From assembly GCA_963849005.1 (NCBI GenBank), contig CAWKGC010000028.1:186001-250000 (forward strand): a stretch of DNA of 64,000 nucleotides, given 5' to 3'. Below, in pieces: positions 51,814 to 61,377 of the stretch. Positions within the stretch are counted from its first letter, which is position 1. Every line of letters begins with the position of its first letter. The notes under the pieces are model-generated. The model had not been told where the DNA came from and searched no databases. It saw only the letters and a list, made by a program, of their open reading frames with translations. Both the position numbers and the translations under genes were made by a program. Origin of the DNA: CAWKGC01 sp963849005. Its GTDB lineage: Bacteria > Pseudomonadota > Gammaproteobacteria > Burkholderiales > Usitatibacteraceae.

Positions 51814-52617
51814 TCAGTGGCTTTCGTGCGCCATCGAGAGGTAGACGATGGTGAGCATCATGAAAATGTAGGCCTGCAGCACGACGATCAGGATGTGGAA
51901 GATCGCCCACGCCGCGCCCAGCGGTACGGCAAGAAGCGTCCAGCCAAGGCCGGCCGCCGCGAGAAGGCCAATCAGCATGAAGATGACTTCGCCCGCGTAC
52001 ATGTTCCCGTACAGCCGCAGCGAATGCGACAGGGGCTTGGAGATGTACTCGACGCAATTGAAGAGGAAATTGAAGAGCCACAGCAGCGGGTTGGCTCCGA
52101 ACGGCGTGCAAAAGAGCTCGTGAATGAAGCCGCCGAGGCCCTTCACTTTGACGGTGTAGAAGATCATCAGTACCCACACCGACAGCGCCAGCGCAAACGT
52201 GGTGTTCACATCCGCAGTGGGCACGCTTCGCCAGGTGTGCAGGTGCAGGACGTGCTCGTAGATCCACGCCATGATGTCGATGGGCAGAAAGTCCATCGCG
52301 TTCATCAGCAGCACCCATACGAACACCGTGAGCGCCAATGGCGCGATGAACCCTGTGTCGCCGTGGTGGATGCCGCGCACCTCCCGGTGCACGAATTCGA
52401 CGGCAAGTTCGACGAAGGCCTGCAGCTTGCCCGGTACTCCGGAAGTGGCCTTGCGTGCCACCAGCCAAAACACGCCGAGCGCGAAGATGCCCAGGATGGC
52501 CGAGGTAACAATGGTGTCCACGTGCACCGTCCAGAAGCTGCTTTCGCCGAACGCCTTGGCGAGGTGAGTCAGGTGGTGGCCGATATAGGAGGTCGGCGTG
52601 AGCTCTTCAGCTGCCAT
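51814..52617 (-). CDS. atpB: ATP synthase subunit a
   Basis: 267 residues, intact. Start ATG 52617 with AAGGGA ahead; the longer frame has no such site. Five to six membrane helices; SHSLRLYGNMYAGEVIFMLI holds the essential Arg (R of LRLYGNM), and the last helices form the proton half-channels. Follows atpI after 16 bases. Confidence 0.95.
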   Translation of the reverse strand: MAAEELTPTSYIGHHLTHLAKAFGESSFWTVHVDTIVTSAILGIFALGVFWLVARKATSGVPGKLQAFVELAVEFVHREVRGIHHGDTGFIAPLALTVFVWVLLMNAMDFLPIDIMAWIYEHVLHLHTWRSVPTADVNTTFALALSVWVLMIFYTVKVKGLGGFIHELFCTPFGANPLLWLFNFLFNCVEYISKPLSHSLRLYGNMYAGEVIFMLIGLLAAAGLGWTLLAVPLGAAWAIFHILIVVLQAYIFMMLTIVYLSMAHESH

Positions 52618-52633
52618 CGCAATCCCTTGCAGA

Positions 52634-53005
52634 TCAGTCGTCGCGCACGGCAAAGGCCGCTGCGAACGCGAACACCGTGATGATGAAGGCGAACATGAAG
52701 CCCGGCACCACCAAGTCCTTGTACAGCGAAAACACCAGCCAAAGTTGCAGGACAATCAGGAGGACCTTCACGCCCTCCGCCCGGATCATCGTTCGAAGCG
52801 CATCCCCCGCTGCCGCTGCCCTGCTCCGCGACACCATCCAGCCGTAGGCAAACCCGGCCGTGAAATTGACCAACCCCCCGAGCAGCACCGACACCGCGCC
52901 GTGCAATCCCCAGAGCAGGCCCGCCACCAGCGCGAACCCGACCGTGACGTAAACCTGCCATTTGAGGACGCTGCGAAGTGGCCGGTCCAAGTCATTCCAG
53001 AACAC
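52634..53005 (-). CDS. atpI: ATP synthase subunit I
   Basis: 123 residues with four membrane helices. First gene of the atp operon, as usual in Proteobacteria. The family helps assemble the c-ring and may bind Mg2+. It begins 29 bases downstream of a strong -10 box. Confidence 0.85.
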   Translation of the reverse strand: MFWNDLDRPLRSVLKWQVYVTVGFALVAGLLWGLHGAVSVLLGGLVNFTAGFAYGWMVSRSRAAAAGDALRTMIRAEGVKVLLIVLQLWLVFSLYKDLVVPGFMFAFIITVFAFAAAFAVRDD

Positions 53006-53033
53006 TTGCGCCCCCCGAGGAGCAAACCGTCGA

Positions 53034-53063
53034 ATTATACCGACCGCCCCAACGGAGCGTCAA
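53034..53063 (-). promoter_or_regulatory. sigma70 promoter of the atp operon
   Basis: TTGACG and TATAAT with an 18-base spacer on the minus strand, giving a leader of about 25 bases before atpI. The best promoter match in the window. Confidence 0.75.
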
Positions 53064-53099
53064 AGAAATCTTGCACTGCAGCGAGGGCATTTCTCGCGT

Positions 53100-53960
53100 T
53101 CATTTGCGCCCGGTCAATCGCTGCACCAGGCCCTGGAGCTGGTCGAGGCTCGCATAGGAAATCGTGAGCGAACCCTTGCCGCCCTTGCGCGCCTTGAGGC
53201 TCACGGGCGCCCCCAGCGCGGCGGAGAGATCGTCGACAAGGCGGCGGGTGTCGGCGTCGACGCGGCCGGCTGCCTTGCGCTTGCGGCCCTCCGGTGCCTG
53301 CGCCTCCTGGGCGAGCCGCTCCGCGTCCCGCACCGACAAGCCGCCGGCAGCAATCCGTTCGGCGAGCTCCACCTGCCGCGACTTCGAAAGCGCAAGGAGC
53401 GCGCGCGCATGGCCCATGTCGAGGCGGCCATCGAGCACCATTTCCTGCACGGCATTGGCGAGTTCGAGCAGCCGCATCAGATTGGTGACTGCGCTGCGCG
53501 ATCGGCCGATCGCGCGCGCGGCGTCCTCGTGCGTCAGCTTGAACTCGTCCACCAACCGCTTCACGCCCCGCGCCTCTTCTATCGCGTTCAGGTCCTCGCG
53601 CTGGATGTTCTCGATGAGCCCGATGCCGAGCGCCGCATCGTCGGTCACTTCGCGCACCACTGCCGGGATCGTCGCCAGTCCCGCCAGTTGCGCCGCTTTC
53701 CAGCGCCGCTCGCCGGCCAGGATCTCGTAGGTTCCGGAGGCCAGCGGCCTCACCAGGATTGGCTGGACGATCCCGCGCGACCTGATCGATTCGGCGAGCT
53801 CCTCGAGCGCGCCCTTGTCCATGCGCGTTCGCGGCTGGTACCTGCCCGCCTTGAGGGAGGAGACGGGAATCTGCGCGAGCTCGTCCGTCGAAGCGCCCCT
53901 GCCCTGCCCGCCGCCGAGCAGCGCGTCCAACCCGCGGCCGAGGCCCTTGTGCTTGATCAT
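53100..53960 (-). CDS. parB: chromosome-partitioning protein ParB
   Basis: 286 residues from ATG 53960, chosen for the AGGAAC site upstream; a GTG at 53987 would add nine residues. MIKHKGLGRGLDALLGG is the ParA-contact start. YQPRTRMD, GERRWKAAQLAGL and ENIQREDLNAIEEA form the CTP-binding ParB/Srx fold, and THEDAARAIGRSRSAVTNLMRLL is the parS-binding helix-turn-helix. Two parS-like sites lie 3.4 and 4.3 kb upstream. Confidence 0.96.
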   Translation of the reverse strand: MIKHKGLGRGLDALLGGGQGRGASTDELAQIPVSSLKAGRYQPRTRMDKGALEELAESIRSRGIVQPILVRPLASGTYEILAGERRWKAAQLAGLATIPAVVREVTDDAALGIGLIENIQREDLNAIEEARGVKRLVDEFKLTHEDAARAIGRSRSAVTNLMRLLELANAVQEMVLDGRLDMGHARALLALSKSRQVELAERIAAGGLSVRDAERLAQEAQAPEGRKRKAAGRVDADTRRLVDDLSAALGAPVSLKARKGGKGSLTISYASLDQLQGLVQRLTGRK

Positions 53961-53987
53961 GTCCGGTTCCTGTTCGGTTGGCCGCAC

Positions 53988-54773
53988 TCAGGCGGCGGTT
54001 TCCGCGATCTTCACGCCTGCGCGGCCAAGCAGCTCGCGCGCGAACGCGAGGTGCGCCACTGCGCCCTTCGAAACCGGGTCGTAGAGGATGACGGGCTTGC
54101 CGAAGGAAGGCGCCTCGGCAATGCGCACATTGCGCGGGATCACCGTGTCGAAGACCTTTGCGCCGTAGTGCTTCTTCAGTTCGTCGGAAACCTGCAGCGT
54201 TAGCGTGCTGCGCGGATCGTACATGGTGCGCACCAGCGCCTCGATCTCGATGCCGGGGTTGAGGTTCGCCTTGACCTTGCGCAGCGTGCCGACGAGGTCG
54301 GAAAGCCCCTCCAGCGCGTAGTACTCGCATTGCATCGGGATGATCACGGCGTTGGCGGCGGTGAAGCCGTTGACGGTGAGCAGGTTCAGCGCGGGCGGGC
54401 AGTCGATCACGACGTAATCGTAGTCGGCTGCCACCGGCAGGAGCGCTTCGCGCAAGCGGAACTCGCGCCGCTCCAGCCCGATCAGCTCGACCTCGGCGCC
54501 GGCAAGCTCGCGGTTCGCGCCGACTACGTCATAGCCGCTCTCGCAGGTCACGCGCGCCTCGGCGATCGAGTATTCGTCGAGCAGCACGCCGTAGAGCGTC
54601 TTGTCGATGCCGGACTTGTCGATGCCGCTGCCGGTCGTGGCGTTGCCTTGCGGGTCGAGGTCGACAAGAAGGACCCTCTGCCCGTAGTGCGCAAGGCTCG
54701 CGGAAAGATTGACCGCGATCGATGTCTTGCCCACGCCGCCCTTCTGGTTCGCGATGACGAAGACCTTGGCCAT
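53988..54773 (-). CDS. parA: chromosome-partitioning ATPase ParA
   Basis: 261 residues, intact. Deviant Walker A NQKGGVGKTSIAVNL, Walker A' LLVDLDPQGNATTGSG, and Walker B DYVVIDCPPALN. It forms ATP-dependent dimers on DNA that pull ParB-parS complexes. It starts one base after the rsmG stop codon region, so the two are coupled. Confidence 0.97.
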   Translation of the reverse strand: MAKVFVIANQKGGVGKTSIAVNLSASLAHYGQRVLLVDLDPQGNATTGSGIDKSGIDKTLYGVLLDEYSIAEARVTCESGYDVVGANRELAGAEVELIGLERREFRLREALLPVAADYDYVVIDCPPALNLLTVNGFTAANAVIIPMQCEYYALEGLSDLVGTLRKVKANLNPGIEIEALVRTMYDPRSTLTLQVSDELKKHYGAKVFDTVIPRNVRIAEAPSFGKPVILYDPVSKGAVAHLAFARELLGRAGVKIAETAA

Positions 54774-55400
54774 TCACGCCGCCTTGAGCAGGACGAGGTG
54801 GCGCTTGGCGTCGAGCGTCGGCACCTCGAGCTCGATGACGGTCTCGACGCGGTGGCTGGCGGGAAGCCGCTCGATCTCATCGAAGGGGTGCACGCCCTTC
54901 ATCGCGAGCAAGTTGCCGCCGGGCGAGACCAGGTGCGCCGACTGGGCGACGAACTCGGCAAGCTCGGAGAACGCACGCGATACCACCACGTCGAAGGTGC
55001 GTTCCGGCCGCCACCGCTCCACGCGCTCGCACACGACGCTGGCATTGGCGAGCCCGAGTTCCGCTCTTGCCTGTTCGAGGAATGCCGCTTTCTTGTGGCT
55101 GGAATCGAGCAGCGTGACGGCAAGGTCGGGGCGCGCAATCGCAAGCGGAATCCCGGGCAGCCCCGCTCCCGAGCCTACGTCGAGCAGCGATCTTGCGTTC
55201 GCCACGTGCGGCAGCACCGAGAGGCTGTCGAGGAGATGCAGCACGACCATCTTCTCCGGCTCGCGTACGGCGGTGAGGTTGTGCACGCGGTTCCATTTCT
55301 CGATGAGGCGGAGGTAGGCCGAGAGCTTCTCCTTCGCCGCTTCCGGCAAGGCAAGGCGCATCGCAGAAAGGCCCAGGGAAAGCGAGCTCTCGATGCTCAT
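54774..55400 (-). CDS. rsmG: 16S rRNA (guanine527-N7)-methyltransferase
   Basis: 208 residues. SAM site LLDVGSGAGLPGIPLAIARPD, then LLDSSHKKAAFLEQ and VVSRAFSEL. Methylates G527 of 16S rRNA. Overlaps mnmG by four bases (ATGA) in the usual mnmG-rsmG-parA order. Confidence 0.96.
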   Translation of the reverse strand: MSIESSLSLGLSAMRLALPEAAKEKLSAYLRLIEKWNRVHNLTAVREPEKMVVLHLLDSLSVLPHVANARSLLDVGSGAGLPGIPLAIARPDLAVTLLDSSHKKAAFLEQARAELGLANASVVCERVERWRPERTFDVVVSRAFSELAEFVAQSAHLVSPGGNLLAMKGVHPFDEIERLPASHRVETVIELEVPTLDAKRHLVLLKAA

Positions 55401-57307
55401 GCGCGGGTCTGCGCCGGCGCGGAAACACTGGCGGCTTGCGTCCTGCGCTTCAGGTGCACCAGAAGCAGCGAGATCGTGGCCGGAGTGATCCCTTGCAGCC
55501 GCGACGCCTGCCCGATCGTCTCGGGGCGAATCTGGGCCAGCCTTTGTTGCGCTTCCCTGGACAGGCCCTTGACCCGGGCGTAATCGAAGTCGGCGGGGAG
55601 GGCAAGGCCTTCCTGCGCCAGTTGTCGGGCCACTTCGTCTTGCTGGCGCTCGATGTAGCCCGAGTACTTGGCGGCAATCTCGACCTGCTCGGCGACCGCG
55701 TGATCCGAGACTGCCTCGCCAACATTAGCCAAGCTCGTTAGTGAGCGATAACTTACTGATGGCCGGCGCAACAACTCGAATAGCGAGTACTCGCGTTCGA
55801 TCGCCTGCCCGAAAACACGCGCTTGGTCCGAAGCATCGATCTTCCCGGGGTGCGCCCATGTGGACTTGAGGCGGGCGGTCTCGCGCTCGACCGCCTCGCG
55901 CTTGTCGTTGAATGCGGCCCAGCGAAGATCGCCAACCAAGCCGAGCTTGCGACCGGCTTCCGTCAGGCGCATGTCGGCGTTGTCCTCCCGCAACTGCAGG
56001 CGGTATTCGGCGCGGCTGGTGAACATGCGATAGGGTTCCGTGACGCCGCGCGTGACCAGGTCGTCCACGAGGACGCCGAGGTAAGCCTCATCGCGACGCG
56101 GGCACCATCCCGCCTCGCCGCGCGAAGCGAGGGCCGCGTTGATCCCCGCTAGCAATCCCTGGGCAGCCGCTTCCTCGTAGCCGGTCGTGCCGTTGATCTG
56201 GCCGGCAAAGAAGAGCCCTGAAATCGTCTTGGTCTCGAGCGTGGCCTTGAGCCCGCGCGGATCGAAATAGTCGTACTCGATCGCGTAGCCCGGGCGCAGG
56301 ATGTGGGCGTTCTCCAGCCCGGGAATCGAGCGCACCAGTTCGTATTGCACGTCGAACGGCAGGCTGGTCGAGATGCCGTTCGGGTAGACCTCGTGGGTGG
56401 TCAAGCCTTCGGGCTCGAGGAAGATCTGGTGGCTCGCCTTGTCGGCAAAGCGATGGATCTTGTCCTCTATCGAGGGGCAGTAGCGCGGGCCGACGCCCTC
56501 GATCACCCCGGTGAACATCGGCGAGCGGTCGAGCCCGCCGCGGACGATTTCGTGGGTGCGTTCCGAGGTATGGGTAATCCAGCAGCTCACCTGCGGCGGG
56601 TGCATGCTGCGACTGCCGAGGAAGGAAAACACCGGTGAAGGCAGGTCGCCCGGCTGCTCCGTGGTCTTCGAGAAATCGATCGTGCGCCCATCCAGCCGTG
56701 GTGGCGTGCCGGTCTTGAGGCGCCCGACCGGCAACTTCAGTTCACGCAGCCTTGCCGCCAGCGAAAGCGATGGCGGATCCCCCGCGCGCCCGGCGCGATA
56801 GGTATTGAGGCCGACGTGGACCAGGCCGCCCAGGAACGTGCCCGCCGTCAGGACAACGGTCGCGGCATGGAACCTGAGGCCGATGGCGGTCACCGCGCCC
56901 GTGACGCGGTCGCCTTCGACGACCAGGTCATCCACCGCCTGCTGGAACAGCCACAGATTGGGCTGGCTTTCGAGCCGGCGCCGGATCGCAGCGCGATACA
57001 GGACGCGATCGGCCTGCGCCCGGGTGGCGCGCACCGCCGGCCCCTTGCTGGCGTTCAGGGTCCGGAACTGGATGCCGGCTTCGTCGGTGGCAATCGCCAT
57101 CGCCCCGCCGAGGGCATCGACCTCGCGGACCAGGTGGCCCTTGCCGATGCCACCGATCGACGGATTGCAGGACATCTGCCCGAGTGTTTCGATGGCATGG
57201 GTCAGGAGCAGGGTCTTCGCGCCCGACCGGGCGGCCGCAAGCGCAGCCTCCGTCCCGGCATGGCCGCCGCCCACTACAATCACATCGAATCGATCCGGGA
57301 AATCCAC
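55397..57307 (-). CDS. mnmG: tRNA uridine-5-carboxymethylaminomethyl modification enzyme MnmG
   Basis: 636 residues, GTG start at 57307. FAD fold VIVVGGGHAGTEAALAAAR, the block MSCNPSIGGIGKGHLVRE, and GQINGTTGYEEAAAQG. With MnmE it modifies the wobble uridine of several tRNAs. A parS-like site sits between it and the secreted hydrolase gene upstream. Confidence 0.97.
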   Translation of the reverse strand: MDFPDRFDVIVVGGGHAGTEAALAAARSGAKTLLLTHAIETLGQMSCNPSIGGIGKGHLVREVDALGGAMAIATDEAGIQFRTLNASKGPAVRATRAQADRVLYRAAIRRRLESQPNLWLFQQAVDDLVVEGDRVTGAVTAIGLRFHAATVVLTAGTFLGGLVHVGLNTYRAGRAGDPPSLSLAARLRELKLPVGRLKTGTPPRLDGRTIDFSKTTEQPGDLPSPVFSFLGSRSMHPPQVSCWITHTSERTHEIVRGGLDRSPMFTGVIEGVGPRYCPSIEDKIHRFADKASHQIFLEPEGLTTHEVYPNGISTSLPFDVQYELVRSIPGLENAHILRPGYAIEYDYFDPRGLKATLETKTISGLFFAGQINGTTGYEEAAAQGLLAGINAALASRGEAGWCPRRDEAYLGVLVDDLVTRGVTEPYRMFTSRAEYRLQLREDNADMRLTEAGRKLGLVGDLRWAAFNDKREAVERETARLKSTWAHPGKIDASDQARVFGQAIEREYSLFELLRRPSVSYRSLTSLANVGEAVSDHAVAEQVEIAAKYSGYIERQQDEVARQLAQEGLALPADFDYARVKGLSREAQQRLAQIRPETIGQASRLQGITPATISLLLVHLKRRTQAASVSAPAQTRA

Positions 57308-57367
57308 GTGTCGCGCCCTTCAATCAGGACGCGAATTCTACGGGAAAAGGCCGTCCGAACCCAGACT

Positions 57368-57383
57368 TGTTCCACGTGAAACC
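57368..57383. promoter_or_regulatory. parS-like centromere site 1
   Basis: TGTTCCACGTGAAACC, 14 of 16 bases matching TGTTTCACGTGAAACA. It is the exact reverse complement of the site at 58225-58240 and lies 3.4 kb from parB, in the gap ahead of mnmG. Confidence 0.85.
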
Positions 57384-57386
57384 GGG

Positions 57387-58241
57387 TCACGGGCGGTTCG
57401 CCTGCTCCAGCCAGTCGGTGGTCCGGGCGATCGCCTTTGCCCGCGCCTCGGGATTCGTGCCGACCGTGGCGCCCCATCCGGACTTGTTGCCTGAATTGCG
57501 CACGTCCGGCCGGACACGCACGCCAACGTCGATGCTATCGAAGCCGTGATGCGCTCCGGGGTAGACATCAATGGCAATCGGCGATCCTTCTCCCAAGGAC
57601 GTGCGTGCCAGCGCCTCGCAGTGCCGCGCCGGCGTCCAGTCGTCCGCCCCCCCTGCCTGGATCAGAAGCGGCGCGGTCGGATTGAGCGCGGTGCGGGCAA
57701 AGGCGGAGCAACCGGGGTAAAAAGCGACCGCAGCGCGGAAACTCAGACCGTCGGACACCCTCCCCGGCGCTTCCGGCTTGACCGTGTTCAGGACCGTCGT
57801 GCCGCCATTCGACCAGCCCATCAGGTTGATGCGCCGGGGATCGACGTCCGGCTGGCCAGCCAGCCAGGCCAGGGCGGCATGGGCATCCCGGGGCCGGTCC
57901 GTGGCCTCCGAGATGCGGCGATCCTTCTGTGTGCAGATCTCCCGCTCGCCGCGCGGCCCGAAGCTGTCCAGCAGAAGCGTCACATAGCCTCGGTCGCGAA
58001 AATGCTCGGCCCAGAATTGGTACGAACGGGTGGGCTTGCCCGACTTGCCGTAAAGGCCGCTGCAGCCGTGCATCATGACCACCGCGGGAAATGGTCCCTT
58101 GCCTTCGGGCCGGTACAGGTATGCCTTCAGCTCGACACCCGGACCGGCGAAATGCACTTCGTCTCCTGCAGCGAGGGCGGCGCCGGACACCCCCAGAAGC
58201 ATGCCGAGGCAAGCCCGGACAACTGGTTTCACGTGGAACAT
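57387..58241 (-). CDS. exported dienelactone-hydrolase-like alpha/beta hydrolase
   Basis: 284 residues. ATG 58241, then a signal peptide ending near AALA. VMMHGCSGLYG is the oxyanion loop, MGWSNGGTTVLN the nucleophile elbow (G-x-S-N-G; Ser nucleophile), and GAHHGFD supplies the His. This fits the DLH-like family; no substrate can be named. The first codons (MFHVKP) are made by a parS-like site, so the protein's N-terminus is shaped by a partition element. It lies between mnmE and mnmG. Confidence 0.82.
   Translation of the reverse strand: MFHVKPVVRACLGMLLGVSGAALAAGDEVHFAGPGVELKAYLYRPEGKGPFPAVVMMHGCSGLYGKSGKPTRSYQFWAEHFRDRGYVTLLLDSFGPRGEREICTQKDRRISEATDRPRDAHAALAWLAGQPDVDPRRINLMGWSNGGTTVLNTVKPEAPGRVSDGLSFRAAVAFYPGCSAFARTALNPTAPLLIQAGGADDWTPARHCEALARTSLGEGSPIAIDVYPGAHHGFDSIDVGVRVRPDVRNSGNKSGWGATVGTNPEARAKAIARTTDWLEQANRP
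58225..58240. promoter_or_regulatory. parS-like centromere site 2
   Basis: GGTTTCACGTGGAACA, identical to site 1 in reverse orientation, covering the first codons of the exported hydrolase gene. Confidence 0.85.
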
Positions 58242-58248
58242 GACGGCG

Positions 58249-59619
58249 TCATTTGCCGATGCAGAAGCGGCCAAAGATCTCGCCGAGCAGCGCGTCCGCC
58301 GTGAATTCCCCAGTGATGCGCGCCAGGTCCTGCTGGGCCAATCTGAGATCTTCTGCAAATAATTCAAACACTTGCGTATTCTTGGCGGCGGAAACGAGGT
58401 GGTCATCCGCTGCCGCAAGCGCCTCAAGGTGTCTCGCACGGGCAAGAAAGAGCCCTTCCCCGTGCGGCTGCCAGCCCGCGGTTTCCAGTAGCCATTGGCG
58501 CAAGGCATCCATCCCCGCGCCAGTCGTCGCCGACACCGCAATCTGCGTCCCCTCCCGAGCATCGCGACGCCCTGGAGGCGCATTGCCAAGGTCGATCTTG
58601 TTCACTACCCGCGCCCTGGGCTGCCGCTCCGGCAGGCGGCGGACGAGCTCCTCCTCGTGTGCGCCAATGGCAGCACCGGCTTCCGTTATGAGCAGGGCCG
58701 CCCCCGCCCGCGCCACGGCGGCCCATGTTCGTTCGATCCCGATGCGCTCGACTTCGTCAGTCGCCTCGCGCAGCCCTGCCGTGTCGATCAAATGGATCGG
58801 AACGCCCTCGATCACCAGCGTGGCGCGAACATGGTCGCGGGTGGTCCCGGGAAGAGCGGTGACGATGGCGAGCTCTTCGCCGGCGAGCCGGTTGAGCAGG
58901 CTCGACTTGCCGACATTCGGCGCCCCGACCAGCACGACCGTCAGGCCGTCGCGCAACACTGCGCCCTGTTTCGCCGCTTCGCGCAGCAACCGCAGTTGCG
59001 CGTCGATCTCCCGGAGCTTTCCCGCCTGCGCCGCGCGATCTGCCGGATCGATCTCCTCTTCCGGAAAATCGATGCAGGCCTCGACGTGCGCGCGCAAGTC
59101 GACAAGCAAGCCCGTGATCGCATGCACCCGAGCGGAGAATTCCCCGGTCAGGGAGCGCGCCGCACCGCGCGCAGCCTCGGCGCTTTCGGCATCGATCAGG
59201 TCGGCGACGCTCTCTGCCTGCGCGAGGTCGATGCGATCGTTCAGGAAGGCGCGCCGGGTGAATTCACCCGGCTCCGCAAGGCGCGCACCGTGCGAGAGAC
59301 ATTCGCCGAGAAGCAGTCGCATCACCGACGGGCCGCCGTGGCCCTGCAGTTCGAGCACGTCCTCGCCGGTATAGGAATGCGGCGCGGGAAAGAACAGGGC
59401 GAGCCCCTCGTCGATCGGCGCGCCGGAAGCGTCGCGGAAGGTTGCCAGCGTGGCGACACGAGGGGAAAGATCGAGCGAGGTGACGAGGCGCGCGATCTGC
59501 GGCGAGCGCGGCCCCGATACACGCACCACACCGATGCCGCCGCGCCCCGCAGGGGTGGCGATCGCAGCAATGGTGTCGGGCGCCGGGGAGGCGCCCGACG
59601 GCTTCTCGGAAAGAGACAT
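58249..59619 (-). CDS. mnmE: tRNA modification GTPase MnmE
   Basis: 456 residues, intact. N-terminal tetrahydrofolate-binding domain, a G domain with GAPNVGKSSLLNRL, DTAGLRE and NKID, and the C-terminal FCIGK with the catalytic Cys. Partner of MnmG. The stop is eight bases ahead of the secreted hydrolase start. Confidence 0.97.
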   Translation of the reverse strand: MSLSEKPSGASPAPDTIAAIATPAGRGGIGVVRVSGPRSPQIARLVTSLDLSPRVATLATFRDASGAPIDEGLALFFPAPHSYTGEDVLELQGHGGPSVMRLLLGECLSHGARLAEPGEFTRRAFLNDRIDLAQAESVADLIDAESAEAARGAARSLTGEFSARVHAITGLLVDLRAHVEACIDFPEEEIDPADRAAQAGKLREIDAQLRLLREAAKQGAVLRDGLTVVLVGAPNVGKSSLLNRLAGEELAIVTALPGTTRDHVRATLVIEGVPIHLIDTAGLREATDEVERIGIERTWAAVARAGAALLITEAGAAIGAHEEELVRRLPERQPRARVVNKIDLGNAPPGRRDAREGTQIAVSATTGAGMDALRQWLLETAGWQPHGEGLFLARARHLEALAAADDHLVSAAKNTQVFELFAEDLRLAQQDLARITGEFTADALLGEIFGRFCIGK

Positions 59620-59658
59620 GGCGCGAGAGTAGATGATTCACGCCCGCAGGCAAAACAA

Positions 59659-61353
59659 TCAGCGGCGCGTCCTGGCCTTTGCTTGCGTTTCGCCCTCGAT
59701 GGTGCGGTTGATGTGCCACTGCTGGGCGATCGAGAGCAGGTTCTGCACGACCCAATAGAGCACCAGCCCCGACGGGAAGAAGAAGAAGAAAATGCTGAAA
59801 ACAATCGGCATGGCCAGCATTACCTTTGCCTGCACGGGGTCTGCGGGCTGCGGGTTCAGCTTGGTCTGGACGAACATCGACACCGCGTAGATCACCGGCA
59901 GGATGTAATAGGGATCCGGCGCCGAGAGGTCCTGGATCCAGCCGATCCAAGGCGCGTGGCGCAACTCGATCGACGCCAACAGCACCCAGTAGAGCGCGAT
60001 GAATACCGGGATCTGCACCACGATCGGCAGGCAGCCGCCCAACGGGTTGATCTTCTCGGTCTTGTAGAGCTCCATCATGGCGAGGTTCATCTTCTGCTTG
60101 TCATCGCCGTAGAGCTGCTTCAGCTTCTCCATCTTGGGCGCCAGCACGCGCATCTTCGCCATCGACCGGCCGGCCTTGGCGTTGAGCGGATAGAACACCA
60201 CTTTGATCATGATGGTCAGGATGATGATCGCCCAGCCCCAGTTGCCCACCCAGGAGTGGATCCAGCTCAGCACGATGAAGAGTGGCTTGGCGATGATATG
60301 GAGCCAGCCGTAATCCACCACGAGGTCCAGCCCCGGCGCGATCTTCTCCAGCCGGTCCGTCTCCTGCGGGCCGATGTAGAGATTCATCGTCGTGGTCACG
60401 GTCGCGCCCGGGGCAATGCTGCCAAGCGCTTCCTTCACCCCGGCGCGGAAGAGGTTGTCGCCGACGGATTCGACGTAGTAATCCCGTGCGGCGCCCTGCT
60501 TCGGCAACCAGGACGAAACGAAGTAGTGCTGCACCATCGCCAGCCAGCCGTCCTTGGCGGACTTCGGGTATGCGGCCTTGCCCTTCTCGATGTCCTTGAA
60601 ATCGAGTTTGGTGAACTTCGCCTCATCGGTGTAGATCGCAAACCCCGTGAAAGTAGCGATGCCGGCAAAGGCGTTGGTCTGCGATGCGTCCTGCGTAGGC
60701 GGGTTGGCATCGCGAAGGAAGTGATAATAGGCAGTCGGCGCAATCGGCATCGCCGTGGTGTTGCGGAGCTGTGTCTCCACAGCGATCTCGTAGCTGCCGC
60801 GCTTCAAGCGATAGGTCTTTTCGACCTCGATCCCCGACGCGTCCTTGAAACTGAAGCGCGCTTCCACGGAATCGCGACCGGAAGCGAGCCCATCATCCTT
60901 TCGTTCGAGCACGAAGCCGGACTTGTGGTTTGGCAGCCCCTCGCCGACCAATCCCGACTGCGTGATGAACCGGTTTTTCGGATCGTCCTGCAAGAGCACC
61001 AGCGGCTTGTTGTAGTCGAGCGCGGAGCCGATCTCCTTGAAGGTGACGCGGCGAATGTCGGCGCCCAGCGTGGAGAGTTCGAGTTCGAACTTGTCGTTCG
61101 CCAGGATCACCGGTTCGCCCTTCGCGGCAACCACGCCCTGCGGGGCGGCTCCGGCAATGGCGGGAACGGCCGGGGCCGTCGCCGCCGGGTGCGGCGTGAC
61201 GGAGGCGCCCGGCGTGCTGGCAGCCGTAGGGGTGGATGCCGCCGTGGGGGCGTTCGCCGGGATCTTCGGCGCGCTTTGCTTTTGCCATGCCTCCCAGAGC
61301 ATCAACCCGGAGAAGGTGAAGATCACGGCTGCGATCAGGCGTTGGATATCCAT
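59659..61353 (-). CDS. yidC: membrane protein insertase YidC
   Basis: 564 residues. N-terminal signal-anchor helix, a large periplasmic domain (about 60-340), then five membrane helices with LGGCLPIVVQIPVFIALYWVLL and FFPSGLVLYWVVQNLLSI. Inserts inner-membrane proteins with or without Sec. Follows yidD in the usual rpmH-rnpA-yidD-yidC order. Confidence 0.97.
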   Translation of the reverse strand: MDIQRLIAAVIFTFSGLMLWEAWQKQSAPKIPANAPTAASTPTAASTPGASVTPHPAATAPAVPAIAGAAPQGVVAAKGEPVILANDKFELELSTLGADIRRVTFKEIGSALDYNKPLVLLQDDPKNRFITQSGLVGEGLPNHKSGFVLERKDDGLASGRDSVEARFSFKDASGIEVEKTYRLKRGSYEIAVETQLRNTTAMPIAPTAYYHFLRDANPPTQDASQTNAFAGIATFTGFAIYTDEAKFTKLDFKDIEKGKAAYPKSAKDGWLAMVQHYFVSSWLPKQGAARDYYVESVGDNLFRAGVKEALGSIAPGATVTTTMNLYIGPQETDRLEKIAPGLDLVVDYGWLHIIAKPLFIVLSWIHSWVGNWGWAIIILTIMIKVVFYPLNAKAGRSMAKMRVLAPKMEKLKQLYGDDKQKMNLAMMELYKTEKINPLGGCLPIVVQIPVFIALYWVLLASIELRHAPWIGWIQDLSAPDPYYILPVIYAVSMFVQTKLNPQPADPVQAKVMLAMPIVFSIFFFFFPSGLVLYWVVQNLLSIAQQWHINRTIEGETQAKARTRR

Positions 61354-61377
61354 TCGGGGGGCGATTTCAGGAAGGGT

